From positions 62,001-126,000 of the forward strand of contig NZ_JAVDQI010000006.1 in the NCBI RefSeq assembly GCF_031454185.1: a stretch of DNA of 64,000 bases, in the 5' to 3' direction. How positions within the stretch are numbered: the first letter of the stretch is position 1; the number at the start of each line of letters is the position of its first letter. Both the position numbers and the translations under genes were made by a program. The stretch comes from Methanococcoides alaskense (GTDB lineage: Archaea; Halobacteriota; Methanosarcinia; Methanosarcinales; Methanosarcinaceae). Below are positions 48,178 through 57,082 of this stretch, piece after piece. The notes under the pieces are model-generated. The model had not been told where the DNA came from, searched no databases, and saw nothing but the letters and a program-made list of their open reading frames with translations.

Positions 48178-48822
48178 TCAGACCTCAATGAATGAAACGC
48201 TCACGTTGTCTTGCTCAAGCTCAATAAGGGCCGCATATCCATCTGCTGCCATACCGGGATTCACAAGGAATGTATCTCCTGATCTGGCAAATCCCCTTGC
48301 TTCGTGGATATGTGCACAGATAACCAGCTTTGAGCGGTCAATGAACTTGGCAACTGCTGCACTGCCCACATTGTCCCCTGAGATGGAGTCCAGAAGTCCT
48401 TTTGGGGGCGCATGTGAGACCATTACTATATTACCCTTACATTCACCCTCACAGGCATTGAACATGGGTTCAAGGGCATCCTCGATCTCCTGTTCCTCAA
48501 GTTCGAACGGAGTATTGAATGGGGTTGGACTGGAACCTCCTATTCCTACAAAAGCGAACTCTCCTATTCTTTCGGTAGCTTTGTGCAAATTCACTATTTC
48601 CGAATCATCGAGTACTTCGAGGATGTCCCTTTGATCGCAATTTCCGGGAACTGCAAAGACCGGTACATCAAAAACACCATTCAGTTGTTCCACTTCGCTG
48701 GAAGGGCCAAAGTTCGTAATGTCACCGCTGATGACCACTACATCGATCTCACCGGCCTTTTCTTTAATATCTTCCAGATGAGAGAAATTGCCATGTATAT
48801 CAGCAATTGCAAGTATTTTCAT
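48178..48822 (-). CDS. Calcineurin-like metallophosphoesterase
   Basis: 214 residues; start after GAGGTGAAATAA. The family motifs are visible: IADIHGNFS (6-14), VISGDITNFG (~31), VPGNCDQ (~57), VSHAPP (~134) and CAHIHEARG (~168). It probably binds two metal ions and cleaves phosphoesters. It resembles archaeal YfcE-like small phosphoesterases; the substrate is unknown. It starts 22 bases after the AIM24 gene stop and may be its second gene. Confidence 0.88.
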   Translation of the reverse strand: MKILAIADIHGNFSHLEDIKEKAGEIDVVVISGDITNFGPSSEVEQLNGVFDVPVFAVPGNCDQRDILEVLDDSEIVNLHKATERIGEFAFVGIGGSSPTPFNTPFELEEQEIEDALEPMFNACEGECKGNIVMVSHAPPKGLLDSISGDNVGSAAVAKFIDRSKLVICAHIHEARGFARSGDTFLVNPGMAADGYAALIELEQDNVSVSFIEV

Positions 48823-48844
48823 TTATTTCACCTCATATAGACCG

Positions 48845-49624
48845 TTAGAATTTCCTGTCGCCACCGAGAATGCCACCAAGTGCACTTTCACCTATGCCTG
48901 CAATGCCGCCTTTTTCGCCCCTATTTGAATCACTAGGGCCAATGGCTGCTGCTATCCTGTCAGCAAGGCGTGAGAATGGCAGGCTCTGAAGATATACAGT
49001 ACCTGGTCCTGAGACCGTTGCCAGAACGATGCCTTCGCCACCAAAGAGTGCATTCTTGAAACCGCCTACGAACTGTATGTCGTAGTTAACACTCTCTGAG
49101 AAGGCCACCAGACAACCTGTATCAACCCTCAATGTTTCTCCTGGGGCAAGGTCTTTCTTGATTATCGTACCGCCTGCATGTACAAATGCAAGACCGTTGC
49201 CTTCGAGTCTCTGGAGGATGAAACCCTCTCCTCCGAAAAGCCCTGCTCCTATCTTCTTCGAGAATGCAATGGAAATATCTACTCCATCTGCAGCGCAGAG
49301 GAATGCGTCTTTCTGACAGAGGAAACTGCCACCTTCTGATGCAAGGTCTATGGGTATGATCTTACCGGGATATGGTGCTCCAAAGGCCACTGTTCCCTTG
49401 CCTTTTCCGTTCTGGGTAAAAGAAGTTATAAAAAAGCTCTCTCCTGAGAATGCACGCTTCAGACCTTTAAGCAATCCTCCGCCGGTGGACGTTTCCATCT
49501 TGATGCCATCTCCCATGAACATCATTGCACCTGCTTCGGCCCTTACGGTCTCTCCCTGGTCAAGTTCTATCTCAACAAGCTGCATTTCATTCCCGTGGAT
49601 CTTATAATCAATATCATGTGCCAT
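48845..49624 (-). CDS. AIM24/TIGR00266-family protein
   Basis: 259 residues from MAHDIDYKIHG, placed by AGGAGTAATAATA. The family pattern is clear: VEIELDQGETVRAEAGAMMF near the start, LFGGEGFILQRLEGNGLAFV in the middle and FGGEGIVLATVSGPGTVYLQ near residue 225, forming a beta-helical trimer-like fold. The eukaryotic relative AIM24 is mitochondrial; the prokaryotic role is unknown. Confidence 0.88.
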   Translation of the reverse strand: MAHDIDYKIHGNEMQLVEIELDQGETVRAEAGAMMFMGDGIKMETSTGGGLLKGLKRAFSGESFFITSFTQNGKGKGTVAFGAPYPGKIIPIDLASEGGSFLCQKDAFLCAADGVDISIAFSKKIGAGLFGGEGFILQRLEGNGLAFVHAGGTIIKKDLAPGETLRVDTGCLVAFSESVNYDIQFVGGFKNALFGGEGIVLATVSGPGTVYLQSLPFSRLADRIAAAIGPSDSNRGEKGGIAGIGESALGGILGGDRKF

Positions 49625-49956
49625 TATTATTACTCCTCTATGGGACGGGATCCTCAATCGGGAAAGTCCCCTATGCAGAAATATTGCATTTAACAGCACA
49701 TAAACGTATTGTAAGGTTCACATAAGTGTCACAGTTCAGGCATATCGAAATATTGCAATATTCTCTAAATTCATAAGATCTCTAAAGATGGCAAATTTGC
49801 TATTACTTTGGAGAGGTACTTTTCATTGATTTTCACGAAAGATGCTATGAATACCAATAACAGCACCTGAAGACTTCAAATTGAACTGTAGTTTAAATAA
49901 TCTATAAATAGTAACTTGATGTATTTACATTTAGAGAACCCGGAGGTTATCAGATC
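49625..49956. promoter_or_regulatory. Intergenic region with a TATA box for the META lipoprotein gene
   Basis: CTATAAATA at about 49902-49910 lies ~47 bases before the next ATG, and GGAGGTTATCAGATC is its ribosome site. The remainder holds nothing recognised. Confidence 0.45.
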
Positions 49957-50457
49957 ATGAATACACAAAAATTATTATCCATTTTCATTATCTTTGCCGT
50001 ACTTACCTGTACCTTTATGGCAGTGGGTTGTACTGAAATTGATAATGAGGACGACATTATTGAGGCCGAACAGGACGAAGAAATTGTTGCATCTCCTGAC
50101 GAGATCATCGACATCGAATGGCAATGGTCAGGATTGACCGAGACCTTTCCAGCTAGCCAGTCCGTAGTTCCTGACCCGGAAAACTATAAAATTACCTTGA
50201 GATCGGATGGAACCTACTCCATTAAAGCAGACTGCAACATTGGAAGTGGTGGCTACACAATGGAAGGAAATGAGCTTACCTTAGCACCAGGTCCAATAAC
50301 GCTTGCATATTGTGGTCCTGACTCGCTGGATAGTCAGTATCTTTCCCTGTTGAGCAATGTAACAACCGTCTCAATGGAAGATGATCAGCTTGTTCTCGGT
50401 ATCGGGGACAACGGCGACAGAATGCTTTTTGTTAAAGGAGATGTAGCAGAGCAGTGA
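49957..50457 (+). CDS. META-domain lipoprotein (DUF306-like)
   Basis: 166 residues. The N-terminal signal ends in the lipobox-like AVGC (~22-25), so it is probably lipid-anchored outside the cell. After an acidic linker, EWQWSGLTETFPASQSVVPD and KITLRSDGTYSIKADCNIGS with a later LTLAPGPITLAYCGPDSLD match META/DUF306 domains. Such domains in bacteria are linked to stress or motility; the function here is not known. Confidence 0.8.
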   Translation: MNTQKLLSIFIIFAVLTCTFMAVGCTEIDNEDDIIEAEQDEEIVASPDEIIDIEWQWSGLTETFPASQSVVPDPENYKITLRSDGTYSIKADCNIGSGGYTMEGNELTLAPGPITLAYCGPDSLDSQYLSLLSNVTTVSMEDDQLVLGIGDNGDRMLFVKGDVAEQ

Positions 50458-50775
50458 AACACCTGCTTTGACCATATTTTTTTGAATTTGGGAATGAAGG
50501 GGATATAGTTCTCTTCATCCCGCTAAATTAATTTTGTACCTAAGTGCTCTCTGATCAAATATGACGTGAGGGAGATTCCTTAATATAACTCTTTGAATTG
50601 TAGTAATGCCTAGTATGATCTAAATTATAGTTTAAAAGCGATTAGCAAATTCAATTATTCGATATTATCATTTGCTGGGGGTATTAAAGATCACCAATTA
50701 CATAGAAATAGTTTTATTTCGTGCCCCCTTATTATTGTTTAGTAATTTTTCTTACTTTGAGTAGGTCAATAATTT
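50458..50775. other. Non-coding interval
   Basis: AT-rich, no gene, repeat or convincing hairpin seen. Confidence 0.4.
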
Positions 50776-51801
50776 ATGAATAATATTATCATCTGGATAC
50801 TTATCGCTCTTTGTCTGGTCCAATCAGGGATCTTTTCGGGGTTGACAATTGGTCTTTTCGGACTGAGCCGTCTCAGGCTTGAGATCGAAGCTGAAGCTAA
50901 TAACATACATGCACAGAAGGTCTTAAAACTAAGAAATGATCCGCATTTACTCCTTTCTACCTTATTGTGGGGTAATGTGGGTGTCAATGTACTGCTTACC
51001 CTTTTAACGGATTCAGTTATGGTCGGTAGCTCTGCGTTCATATTCTCGACAGTATTCATCACTTGCTTTGGAGAGATAATGCCTCAGGCATATTTCACAA
51101 GAAATGCTTTAAAGATGGGTGCTTCCTTAACACCTCTTGTCAAAATATACATATTGCTATTGTATCCTTTTACAAAACCTTCTGCAATCATCCTTGACAG
51201 ATGGCTTGGTAAAGAAAAACTTGAGTATTTCAAAGAAACATCCCTGAGGATAATGCTTCAGAAACACATGAGGTCAGATGCAAGCGATATTGATAAAATG
51301 GAAGGACTTGGTGCTCTTAATTTCTTGTCACTGGATGATCTTAGTATAAAACAGGAAGGTTCGCTCATAGACGAGAAGACCATAATCGAAATTGATACAA
51401 TTAACAACTTACCGGTCTTTCCGGAAGTCGGTACTCCGGATTTTGAGATATTGCTTCATAAGATCGCATTTCCAGCTAAAAAATGGATAATAGCGGTCGA
51501 TAAGAACAGGTATCCGGTTGTGGCAATAGATTCTACCTCTTTCATAAGAGATGCTATCTACAAAAAAAATAATTTCCATCCACTAAGCTATTGCCATACT
51601 CCGCTAATCGTAAAGAGCCCTAATGTAAAGATAGGGGATGTACTCCATAAACTGAAGGTTTATCCTGTAGACTCCGAAGATGATGTCATAGATAATGACC
51701 TGATCCTTTACTGGAATGATGATGATCCTGAAAAAATAGTAATCACAGGTTCCGATATACTTGGTCGCCTGTTCAGAGGCATCGTTTACAGGGTAAGATG
51801 A
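50776..51801 (+). CDS. DUF21/CNNM-family membrane protein
   Basis: 341 residues. The N-terminal DUF21 domain has three to four membrane helices and the motif FSGLTIGLFGLSRLRLEIEA (~20-39), plus TLLWGNVGVNVLLTLL and CFGEIMPQAYFTRNA (~96-110). The second half would hold the CBS pair, but it matches CBS only weakly. CNNM/CorC relatives export or regulate Mg2+; that is the likely role. Confidence 0.82.
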   Translation: MNNIIIWILIALCLVQSGIFSGLTIGLFGLSRLRLEIEAEANNIHAQKVLKLRNDPHLLLSTLLWGNVGVNVLLTLLTDSVMVGSSAFIFSTVFITCFGEIMPQAYFTRNALKMGASLTPLVKIYILLLYPFTKPSAIILDRWLGKEKLEYFKETSLRIMLQKHMRSDASDIDKMEGLGALNFLSLDDLSIKQEGSLIDEKTIIEIDTINNLPVFPEVGTPDFEILLHKIAFPAKKWIIAVDKNRYPVVAIDSTSFIRDAIYKKNNFHPLSYCHTPLIVKSPNVKIGDVLHKLKVYPVDSEDDVIDNDLILYWNDDDPEKIVITGSDILGRLFRGIVYRVR

Positions 51802-52026
51802 AGTCCCTTCATTTTTTTGTTGAAAATAATGAATGCTTTTAATTCATGTTAATTATCAGCATTCAATATTGATCAGAGTAGATATGTTTTTATTCTATAT
51901 TCATTATTATGAACCATTCCACAGTACAAATTAACTAAATAAAATAAAGCTTTGTGTTATCCAAGGGTGCATTTAATCTAATAACACATGGTAATCATCA
52001 AAAAACAAGACAGGATACTGAAGAAA

Positions 52027-52635
52027 ATGCGAGATTTTGTGATAATAGCTCATAAGGCTTTGACAACAGGTGACTTTTCCCTGAATGACCTCCCTGGTTC
52101 AGCAGGACGCATGGATATCCTTTGTAGGTGCATCAATTCATGCCTGTTCCTTTCACATGACCTTAGGCGGGATGTTCAGGTACATCTGTTACTTCTTGGA
52201 GACCCGGAGCCCGGAAAGATCATACGCTTTGATAGTGAGCATGTCAGATATCTCAATCCGGATGAAAGGAGTGCCGGCTCACTTATCAAGAAAGCACTAC
52301 AGAAGACTGCCGGGGAATATGAGGCACGCTCAACTCCAGGTGTTTTCATCAGAAGCGGGAATCTTGGGACGCTGCTTAATGAGTTCAAAGATGCAGGACG
52401 CAGACTCATCTATCTGCATGAAGATGGTGAGGATATCCGCGAGCTTTCTGACCTTACGAACAATGCTGTTTTCATTCTTGGTGACCATATGGGAGTTACC
52501 GAAGAGGAAGAGCAGTTAATAAAAGAACATGAAGCTAAGACCATCTCTCTTGGTCCGATACCGCTACATGCCGACCATTGTATCATACTTATCAATAACG
52601 AGATAGACCGGAATTTGTCAGGTAGATCCCAGTAA
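52027..52635 (+). CDS. trmY: tRNA (pseudouridine-54-N1)-methyltransferase
   Basis: 202 residues from MRDFVIIAHKA; an upstream ATG (51988) adds 13 residues but the family begins here. SPOUT-type enzyme using SAM to methylate pseudouridine 54 in archaeal tRNA. Family motifs: FSLNDLPGSAGRMDILCRC, SHDLRRDVQVHLLLLG and YLNPDERSAGSLIKKAL, with the SAM knot FILGDHMG and SLGPIPLHADHCI near the end. It is followed 23 bases later by pus10, which makes pseudouridine 54. Confidence 0.94.
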   Translation: MRDFVIIAHKALTTGDFSLNDLPGSAGRMDILCRCINSCLFLSHDLRRDVQVHLLLLGDPEPGKIIRFDSEHVRYLNPDERSAGSLIKKALQKTAGEYEARSTPGVFIRSGNLGTLLNEFKDAGRRLIYLHEDGEDIRELSDLTNNAVFILGDHMGVTEEEEQLIKEHEAKTISLGPIPLHADHCIILINNEIDRNLSGRSQ

Positions 52636-52658
52636 TACAGGAAGAAGGAAGTGATCAG

Positions 52659-53951
52659 TTGAACGTGCTCGATATTGCAAAAAAGATCGTCCGTGAAGGA
52701 CCGATATGTGACCATTGTATGGGAAGACAGTTCGCAAAACTCTCTACCGGACTTACCAATGACAAACGAGGGAGTGCAATCAAGCTCGCCCTTGCTATGG
52801 AAGGGGACCGCATTAACAAGGACGAAGGTGACAAGGGGATACTGGAAGACCTGAGCACTTCAAGTGTGAATGCACGCAAATCCCTTAGACTTAAAGGCGA
52901 GGACGAAAAATGCTGGGTGTGCCTTGGTCTTTTCGAAAAGCTTGATACATGGGCAGAAAGAGCAGAGACTGCATTGAAGGACTATGAGCATTCCACTTTT
53001 CTTGTCGGGACGAAGATGAGCGGGCTTTTGAGCGAGAATGAGGAGATCATCTGGACCGAATCCGGGACCACCTATGCGGAACAGTTCAAATCCGAGATGA
53101 ACCGTGAGGTCGGAAAGCTCATTGCAGAAAGGACCGGCAAAGAGGTCAAACTCGAAAATCCAGACATTCTTGTGACGCTCGATCTTGCTGAAGAAAAAGT
53201 TCATCTGCAGGTACGTTCGGTCTATATTCTTGGCAGGTACCGGAAAATGGTGCGTACCATCCCACAGACACGCTGGCCATGCCGGACATGCAGAGGGAGG
53301 GGCTGTGAGACCTGTAACTTCACAGGAAAGCAATATCCTGAATCTGTTGATGAACTTATCAAGGACCCTGTCGTGGAAGCCCTTACGTCAAAGGACACGA
53401 AGTTCCATGGGGCAGGGCGTGAGGATATCGATGCTCTGATGCTTGGAACCGGTAGGCCGTTCGTGGTCGAAGCGGTTGAACCTATGCTCCGCACATGCGA
53501 TCTTGCAAAGGTTGAAAAAGAGATCAATGAGCGTGCAGGTGGAAAGATCGAGGTGGAAGGGTTAACATTCACTCCGAAGAGTACTGTCGAGAGCCTTAAG
53601 ACCGTAAAGGCGGATAAAGTTTATAAACTTAAAGTTACATTCAAAGAGCAAATTCCAGAAGATAAACTCAGGACTGCCATCAACGAACTTACTGGTGCGC
53701 AGATCCAACAGAGAACACCACAGCGTGTATCACACAGAAGGGCTGATCTGGTTCGTAAGCGAACTGTTCACGACATGAAGCTTAACGAATTAACAGATGA
53801 CTGCGCAATGATCGAAGTTCATTGTGAAGGCGGCCTGTATGTAAAGGAACTGATATCCAGTGACGAAGGAAGGACCATACCAAGCCTTACAGGGCTTCTC
53901 GGTTCACAGGCTTTCGTTACAGAACTGGATGTTGTCGGGGTCGACATATAA
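52659..53951 (+). CDS. pus10: tRNA pseudouridine synthase Pus10
   Basis: 430 residues, TTG start after AAGGAAG. The N-terminal THUMP-containing region has zinc cysteines CDHCMGRQF (~19) and CWVCLGLF (~84). CRTCRGRGCETCNF (~208) is a further Cys set. The catalytic motif AGREDIDALMLGTGRPFVVE (~252, with the Asp) is intact. Archaeal Pus10 makes pseudouridine at tRNA positions 54 and 55. It is cotranscribed with trmY, which uses its product. Confidence 0.95.
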   Translation: MNVLDIAKKIVREGPICDHCMGRQFAKLSTGLTNDKRGSAIKLALAMEGDRINKDEGDKGILEDLSTSSVNARKSLRLKGEDEKCWVCLGLFEKLDTWAERAETALKDYEHSTFLVGTKMSGLLSENEEIIWTESGTTYAEQFKSEMNREVGKLIAERTGKEVKLENPDILVTLDLAEEKVHLQVRSVYILGRYRKMVRTIPQTRWPCRTCRGRGCETCNFTGKQYPESVDELIKDPVVEALTSKDTKFHGAGREDIDALMLGTGRPFVVEAVEPMLRTCDLAKVEKEINERAGGKIEVEGLTFTPKSTVESLKTVKADKVYKLKVTFKEQIPEDKLRTAINELTGAQIQQRTPQRVSHRRADLVRKRTVHDMKLNELTDDCAMIEVHCEGGLYVKELISSDEGRTIPSLTGLLGSQAFVTELDVVGVDI

Positions 53952-54016
53952 GTCGCCCAAATATCAAATTTATCAAATACAGGTCTATCCATGACCTGAA
54001 ATAACGGAGGAAAACA

Positions 54017-54310
54017 ATGCCAACATCACACGGTGAACGTAGCTGTACTAGGTACAAATTGAAGAAGACAGTAAGGGAACGAGGTCTCTCCCCTATAAGC
54101 AAGGCAATTCAGGATTTCGAAGAAGGCCAGATGGTCCACATCGATATCGATCCAAGCGTACAGAAAGGAATGCCAAACGCAAAGTTCCAGGGCAAGACCG
54201 GTAAGGTACTTGGAAAGCGCGGAAGGGCTTATCTTTTACAGGTAACAGATGGAAACTCTAAGAAAGAGGTCATCTCCCTGTCCCAGCACTTGAAACCACA
54301 GAAATACTAA
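54017..54310 (+). CDS. rpl21e: Ribosomal protein L21e
   Basis: 97 residues after CGGAGGAAAACA. It begins MPTSHGERSCTRYKLKKTVR and has VHIDIDPSVQKGMPNAKFQG and KTGKVLGKRGRAYLLQV, all typical of the archaeal/eukaryotic L21e large-subunit protein. It is part of the conserved pus10-rpl21e-rpoF-DUF655-ksgA cluster. Confidence 0.97.
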   Translation: MPTSHGERSCTRYKLKKTVRERGLSPISKAIQDFEEGQMVHIDIDPSVQKGMPNAKFQGKTGKVLGKRGRAYLLQVTDGNSKKEVISLSQHLKPQKY

Positions 54311-54459
54311 ATTCAACATCCGGGCTAGTAATAGCCTGGAATTGATCTTTTATTGTCGATAGTTATATCTGTGCGGAAGTCCATCTGGCAGATAGCATTT
54401 GCTATTAATTTAGCAGGTACTAAAACGTTAAACATACTAATTCCAAAGAGTGTATTTTA

Positions 54460-54813
54460 ATGATAGTCAAACACATTCAGAGCGAAGAATTATTGACCGT
54501 TCCTGAGGTCAAGGAAATACTTAACAATATAATGGAAGAGCGTGTGGCACGTGAAGAAGAGCTTGGGTATGAACTTCGCAAAGCTATCAACCATGCGGAC
54601 ATGTTTGCAAAGATGGATGCAAGCCGATCCAGAGAACTTGTTAATAAGCTCCTTGAGATGGAGAAGATGAAGCCTGAGATCGCAATACACATTGCTGATA
54701 TCGCACCTCTGACAAGAGATGAGCTCAGGACAGTCTATGCAAAAGAAAGATTCACATTGACCGAAGAAGAGCTGGACGCAATATTGACTCTTGTGCTCGA
54801 GGCAATGGAATAA
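54460..54813 (+). CDS. rpoF: RNA polymerase subunit F (Rpb4)
   Basis: 117 residues. It pairs with RpoE (Rpb7) to form the polymerase stalk. LTVPEVKEILNNIMEERV, a helical middle and the HRDC-like end APLTRDELRTVYAKERFTL match the archaeal F subunit. The position between rpl21e and DUF655 is the usual archaeal order. Confidence 0.95.
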   Translation: MIVKHIQSEELLTVPEVKEILNNIMEERVAREEELGYELRKAINHADMFAKMDASRSRELVNKLLEMEKMKPEIAIHIADIAPLTRDELRTVYAKERFTLTEEELDAILTLVLEAME

Positions 54814-54892
54814 ATTTATATCTCATACTTTACTTTTTTTAGTGGAAACAGTAAGTTTTCAACATTAATCCATAACATACTGGAGGATATCT

Positions 54893-55489
54893 ATGAGTAA
54901 GAGGGGCACGCCGCCTGAGAAAGAGGATTATGCATGGGTTCTTGACTACCTTCCGTACGGAAGTAATACTGACAAACGCCCAGCATATCAAAAGAAACCT
55001 CTCGTACAGGCAATTGGTGACAAACACTTCGTTCTTGTGGAGCTGGTTCCTAAGGAAGGAGCAAACCCTGAGATACAGTCCAAAGTCTATGTCGGCGATG
55101 GGGATCGGGATGTCATTGATCACGTTAAACACAGGATCCACTTTGATGACCTAAGCCACGGAGCACAGCTTGAGCTACCTTTTGTTCTTGAGATCTGTGT
55201 CAAAGATCGGGAAGAGAAATTCGTTAAATTCTTCAACGATGCACATTCAATAACAACAAGACTGCACATGCTTGAGCTTCTGCCTGGTATCGGAAAGAAG
55301 CTGATGTGGGCTATAATCGATGAACGCAAGAAAGGTGAGTTCAAGGGTCTGCAGGACCTCCACGATCGTGTGGGTGGAGTGCATATTCCACAAAAGATCA
55401 TCGTAAACCGCATACTTGACGAGCTTAAAGATGATAACATCAAATACAGGCTCTTTACAACAGCAATGCAGCAACAGAAGCGTGACTGA
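54893..55489 (+). CDS. DUF655 protein
   Basis: 198 residues. The start KEDYAWVLDYLPYG and the middle VQAIGDKHFVLVELVPKEGA are family hallmarks (OB-like fold). LELLPGIGKKLMWAIIDER (~130-148) is a helix-hairpin-helix DNA/RNA-binding motif. Family members sit next to rpoF and ksgA in archaea. A nucleic-acid role is inferred; no activity is established. Confidence 0.9.
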   Translation: MSKRGTPPEKEDYAWVLDYLPYGSNTDKRPAYQKKPLVQAIGDKHFVLVELVPKEGANPEIQSKVYVGDGDRDVIDHVKHRIHFDDLSHGAQLELPFVLEICVKDREEKFVKFFNDAHSITTRLHMLELLPGIGKKLMWAIIDERKKGEFKGLQDLHDRVGGVHIPQKIIVNRILDELKDDNIKYRLFTTAMQQQKRD

Positions 55490-55507
55490 TTATAAGGTGT
55501 CATTAAC

Positions 55508-56320
55508 TTGGTCCGAAAAATATTACAAAAATATGGCATCCGCGGTGGATGTCATGACCAACATTTTTTGATCGATGAACGATCACTTGATTCCATTGTC
55601 GATCAAGCGGAGCTTTCTGAAAAAGATGTCGTGCTGGAGATCGGAGGGGGTATTGGAAATCTTACCGAGCGTCTTCTTGAAAAGGCGGGTAAGGTCTACG
55701 TCATCGAACTCGACCCTGCACTTGTACATGTCCTCAAAGACCGCTTTTCTGATAATGAGAAAATAGAGATAATATCGGGCGATGTCCTGAAATTGGATCT
55801 TCCGAAATTCAACAAGGTTGTCGCAAATCTTCCATATTCAATATCATCTCCTATAACTTTCAAGCTCTTTAAGCACGAGTTTGAACTGGGGATACTGATG
55901 TATCAGTATGAATTTGCACAGCGCATGGTGGCTAAAGCAAATACTGAAGACTACAGCAGGCTTTCAGTGAACACGCATTATTTTGCCGATGCAGATATTA
56001 TCATGAAGATACCACCATCTGCATTCTCACCGCCTCCGGAAGTCTGGTCCGCCGTTGTGAAAGTAGTTCCAAGGCCGTCTTCTTTCCACGTTGAAGATCC
56101 TCAATTCTTCCTTGATCTGGTAACCGCAGTATTCCTCCAGCGCAGGAAAAAGCTAAGGAATGCTATCATAAAGGGTAATCATCTGTTAAATGTTCCAAAC
56201 ATCAAGCAGATAGTGGCCGAACTGCCTGATGAGTTCATGTCCAAGAGAGCCGAAAACCTTGAACCGCACGAACTAGCGGAGATCGCTAACCATATCTTTA
56301 AAATGAAAGCTACCTCCTAA
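55508..56320 (+). CDS. rsmA: 16S rRNA dimethyladenosine transferase
   Basis: 270 residues, TTG start after AAGGTG. Also called KsgA/Dim1. It dimethylates two adjacent adenosines in the 3' stem-loop of 16S rRNA during small-subunit assembly. SAM motif LEIGGGIGNLTERLLEK (~43-59), ELDPALV, GDVLKLDLP (~92) and the catalytic NLPYSISSPITFKLF (~104) are present. Confidence 0.95.
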   Translation: MVRKILQKYGIRGGCHDQHFLIDERSLDSIVDQAELSEKDVVLEIGGGIGNLTERLLEKAGKVYVIELDPALVHVLKDRFSDNEKIEIISGDVLKLDLPKFNKVVANLPYSISSPITFKLFKHEFELGILMYQYEFAQRMVAKANTEDYSRLSVNTHYFADADIIMKIPPSAFSPPPEVWSAVVKVVPRPSSFHVEDPQFFLDLVTAVFLQRRKKLRNAIIKGNHLLNVPNIKQIVAELPDEFMSKRAENLEPHELAEIANHIFKMKATS

Positions 56321-56324
56321 AAGC

Positions 56325-56933
56325 ATGGTGACCATAACATATAGGGATGCAGACATCGAACTTGATGAGGATGTCTACGATCCTGCCGAAGATTCATACC
56401 TGCTTGCAGATGTTGCAATAGATGTGGCACAGGATGGAATGAGCGTACTCGAGGTTGGTGCAGGGACTGGTTTTGTTTCAGCGGTCCTTCAAACCAATGT
56501 GGGTGTGGACCTCGTTGCCACGGAAATAAGCCCCTTTGCAGCCGAATGTGCTAAACGCAATGGTGTCGTGGTTATCAGGGCAGACATGTTCGGATGCTTT
56601 CGATCCGGGACAAAGTTCGATCTTATTCTTTTTAATCCTCCGTATCTTCCTACGGCAGAAGATGAAAAGGTCCCCGGCTGGTTGAACTATGCCTTTGATG
56701 GCGGTGTTGACGGACGCGAAGCAGTCAATAGATTCTTTGAAGAGGTGACTCCCTTCCTAAGTAATGGGGGAATTATCCTTATGTTGATATCGTCCCTTAC
56801 TGGCATGGATGAAGTGAAAATGCGTATGCTGAAGCAGGGACTGGAAGTCGAGATCTGCAACATTGACCGGGATTGTTTTTTTGAAGAACTGATCGTACTG
56901 AAAGGCACTTTAAAAGCTTCAGATCAACTTTAA
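56325..56933 (+). CDS. HemK/PrmC-type protein methyltransferase
   Basis: 202 residues. YDPAEDSYLLAD at ~18 and VLEVGAGTGFVSAVL (~40) form the SAM site; NPPYLP (~105) is the glutamine-N5 methyltransferase motif. It resembles the Mtq2-type enzymes, which methylate the GGQ glutamine of release factor 1 with a Trm112 partner. It follows ksgA by four bases. Confidence 0.9.
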   Translation: MVTITYRDADIELDEDVYDPAEDSYLLADVAIDVAQDGMSVLEVGAGTGFVSAVLQTNVGVDLVATEISPFAAECAKRNGVVVIRADMFGCFRSGTKFDLILFNPPYLPTAEDEKVPGWLNYAFDGGVDGREAVNRFFEEVTPFLSNGGIILMLISSLTGMDEVKMRMLKQGLEVEICNIDRDCFFEELIVLKGTLKASDQL

Positions 56934-57082
56934 TATAAACGAATAGGTTTTGCATAAACATCACACAACTCTTATATACAAGCCCTGCTCATTTATCTTA
57001 GGAAGAAGGTACTACATAATTTACCTTTTTATCTGATCTGTGAATTACGATTTTTAAGAGTTGCAACAAAGGAGTGATAAAA

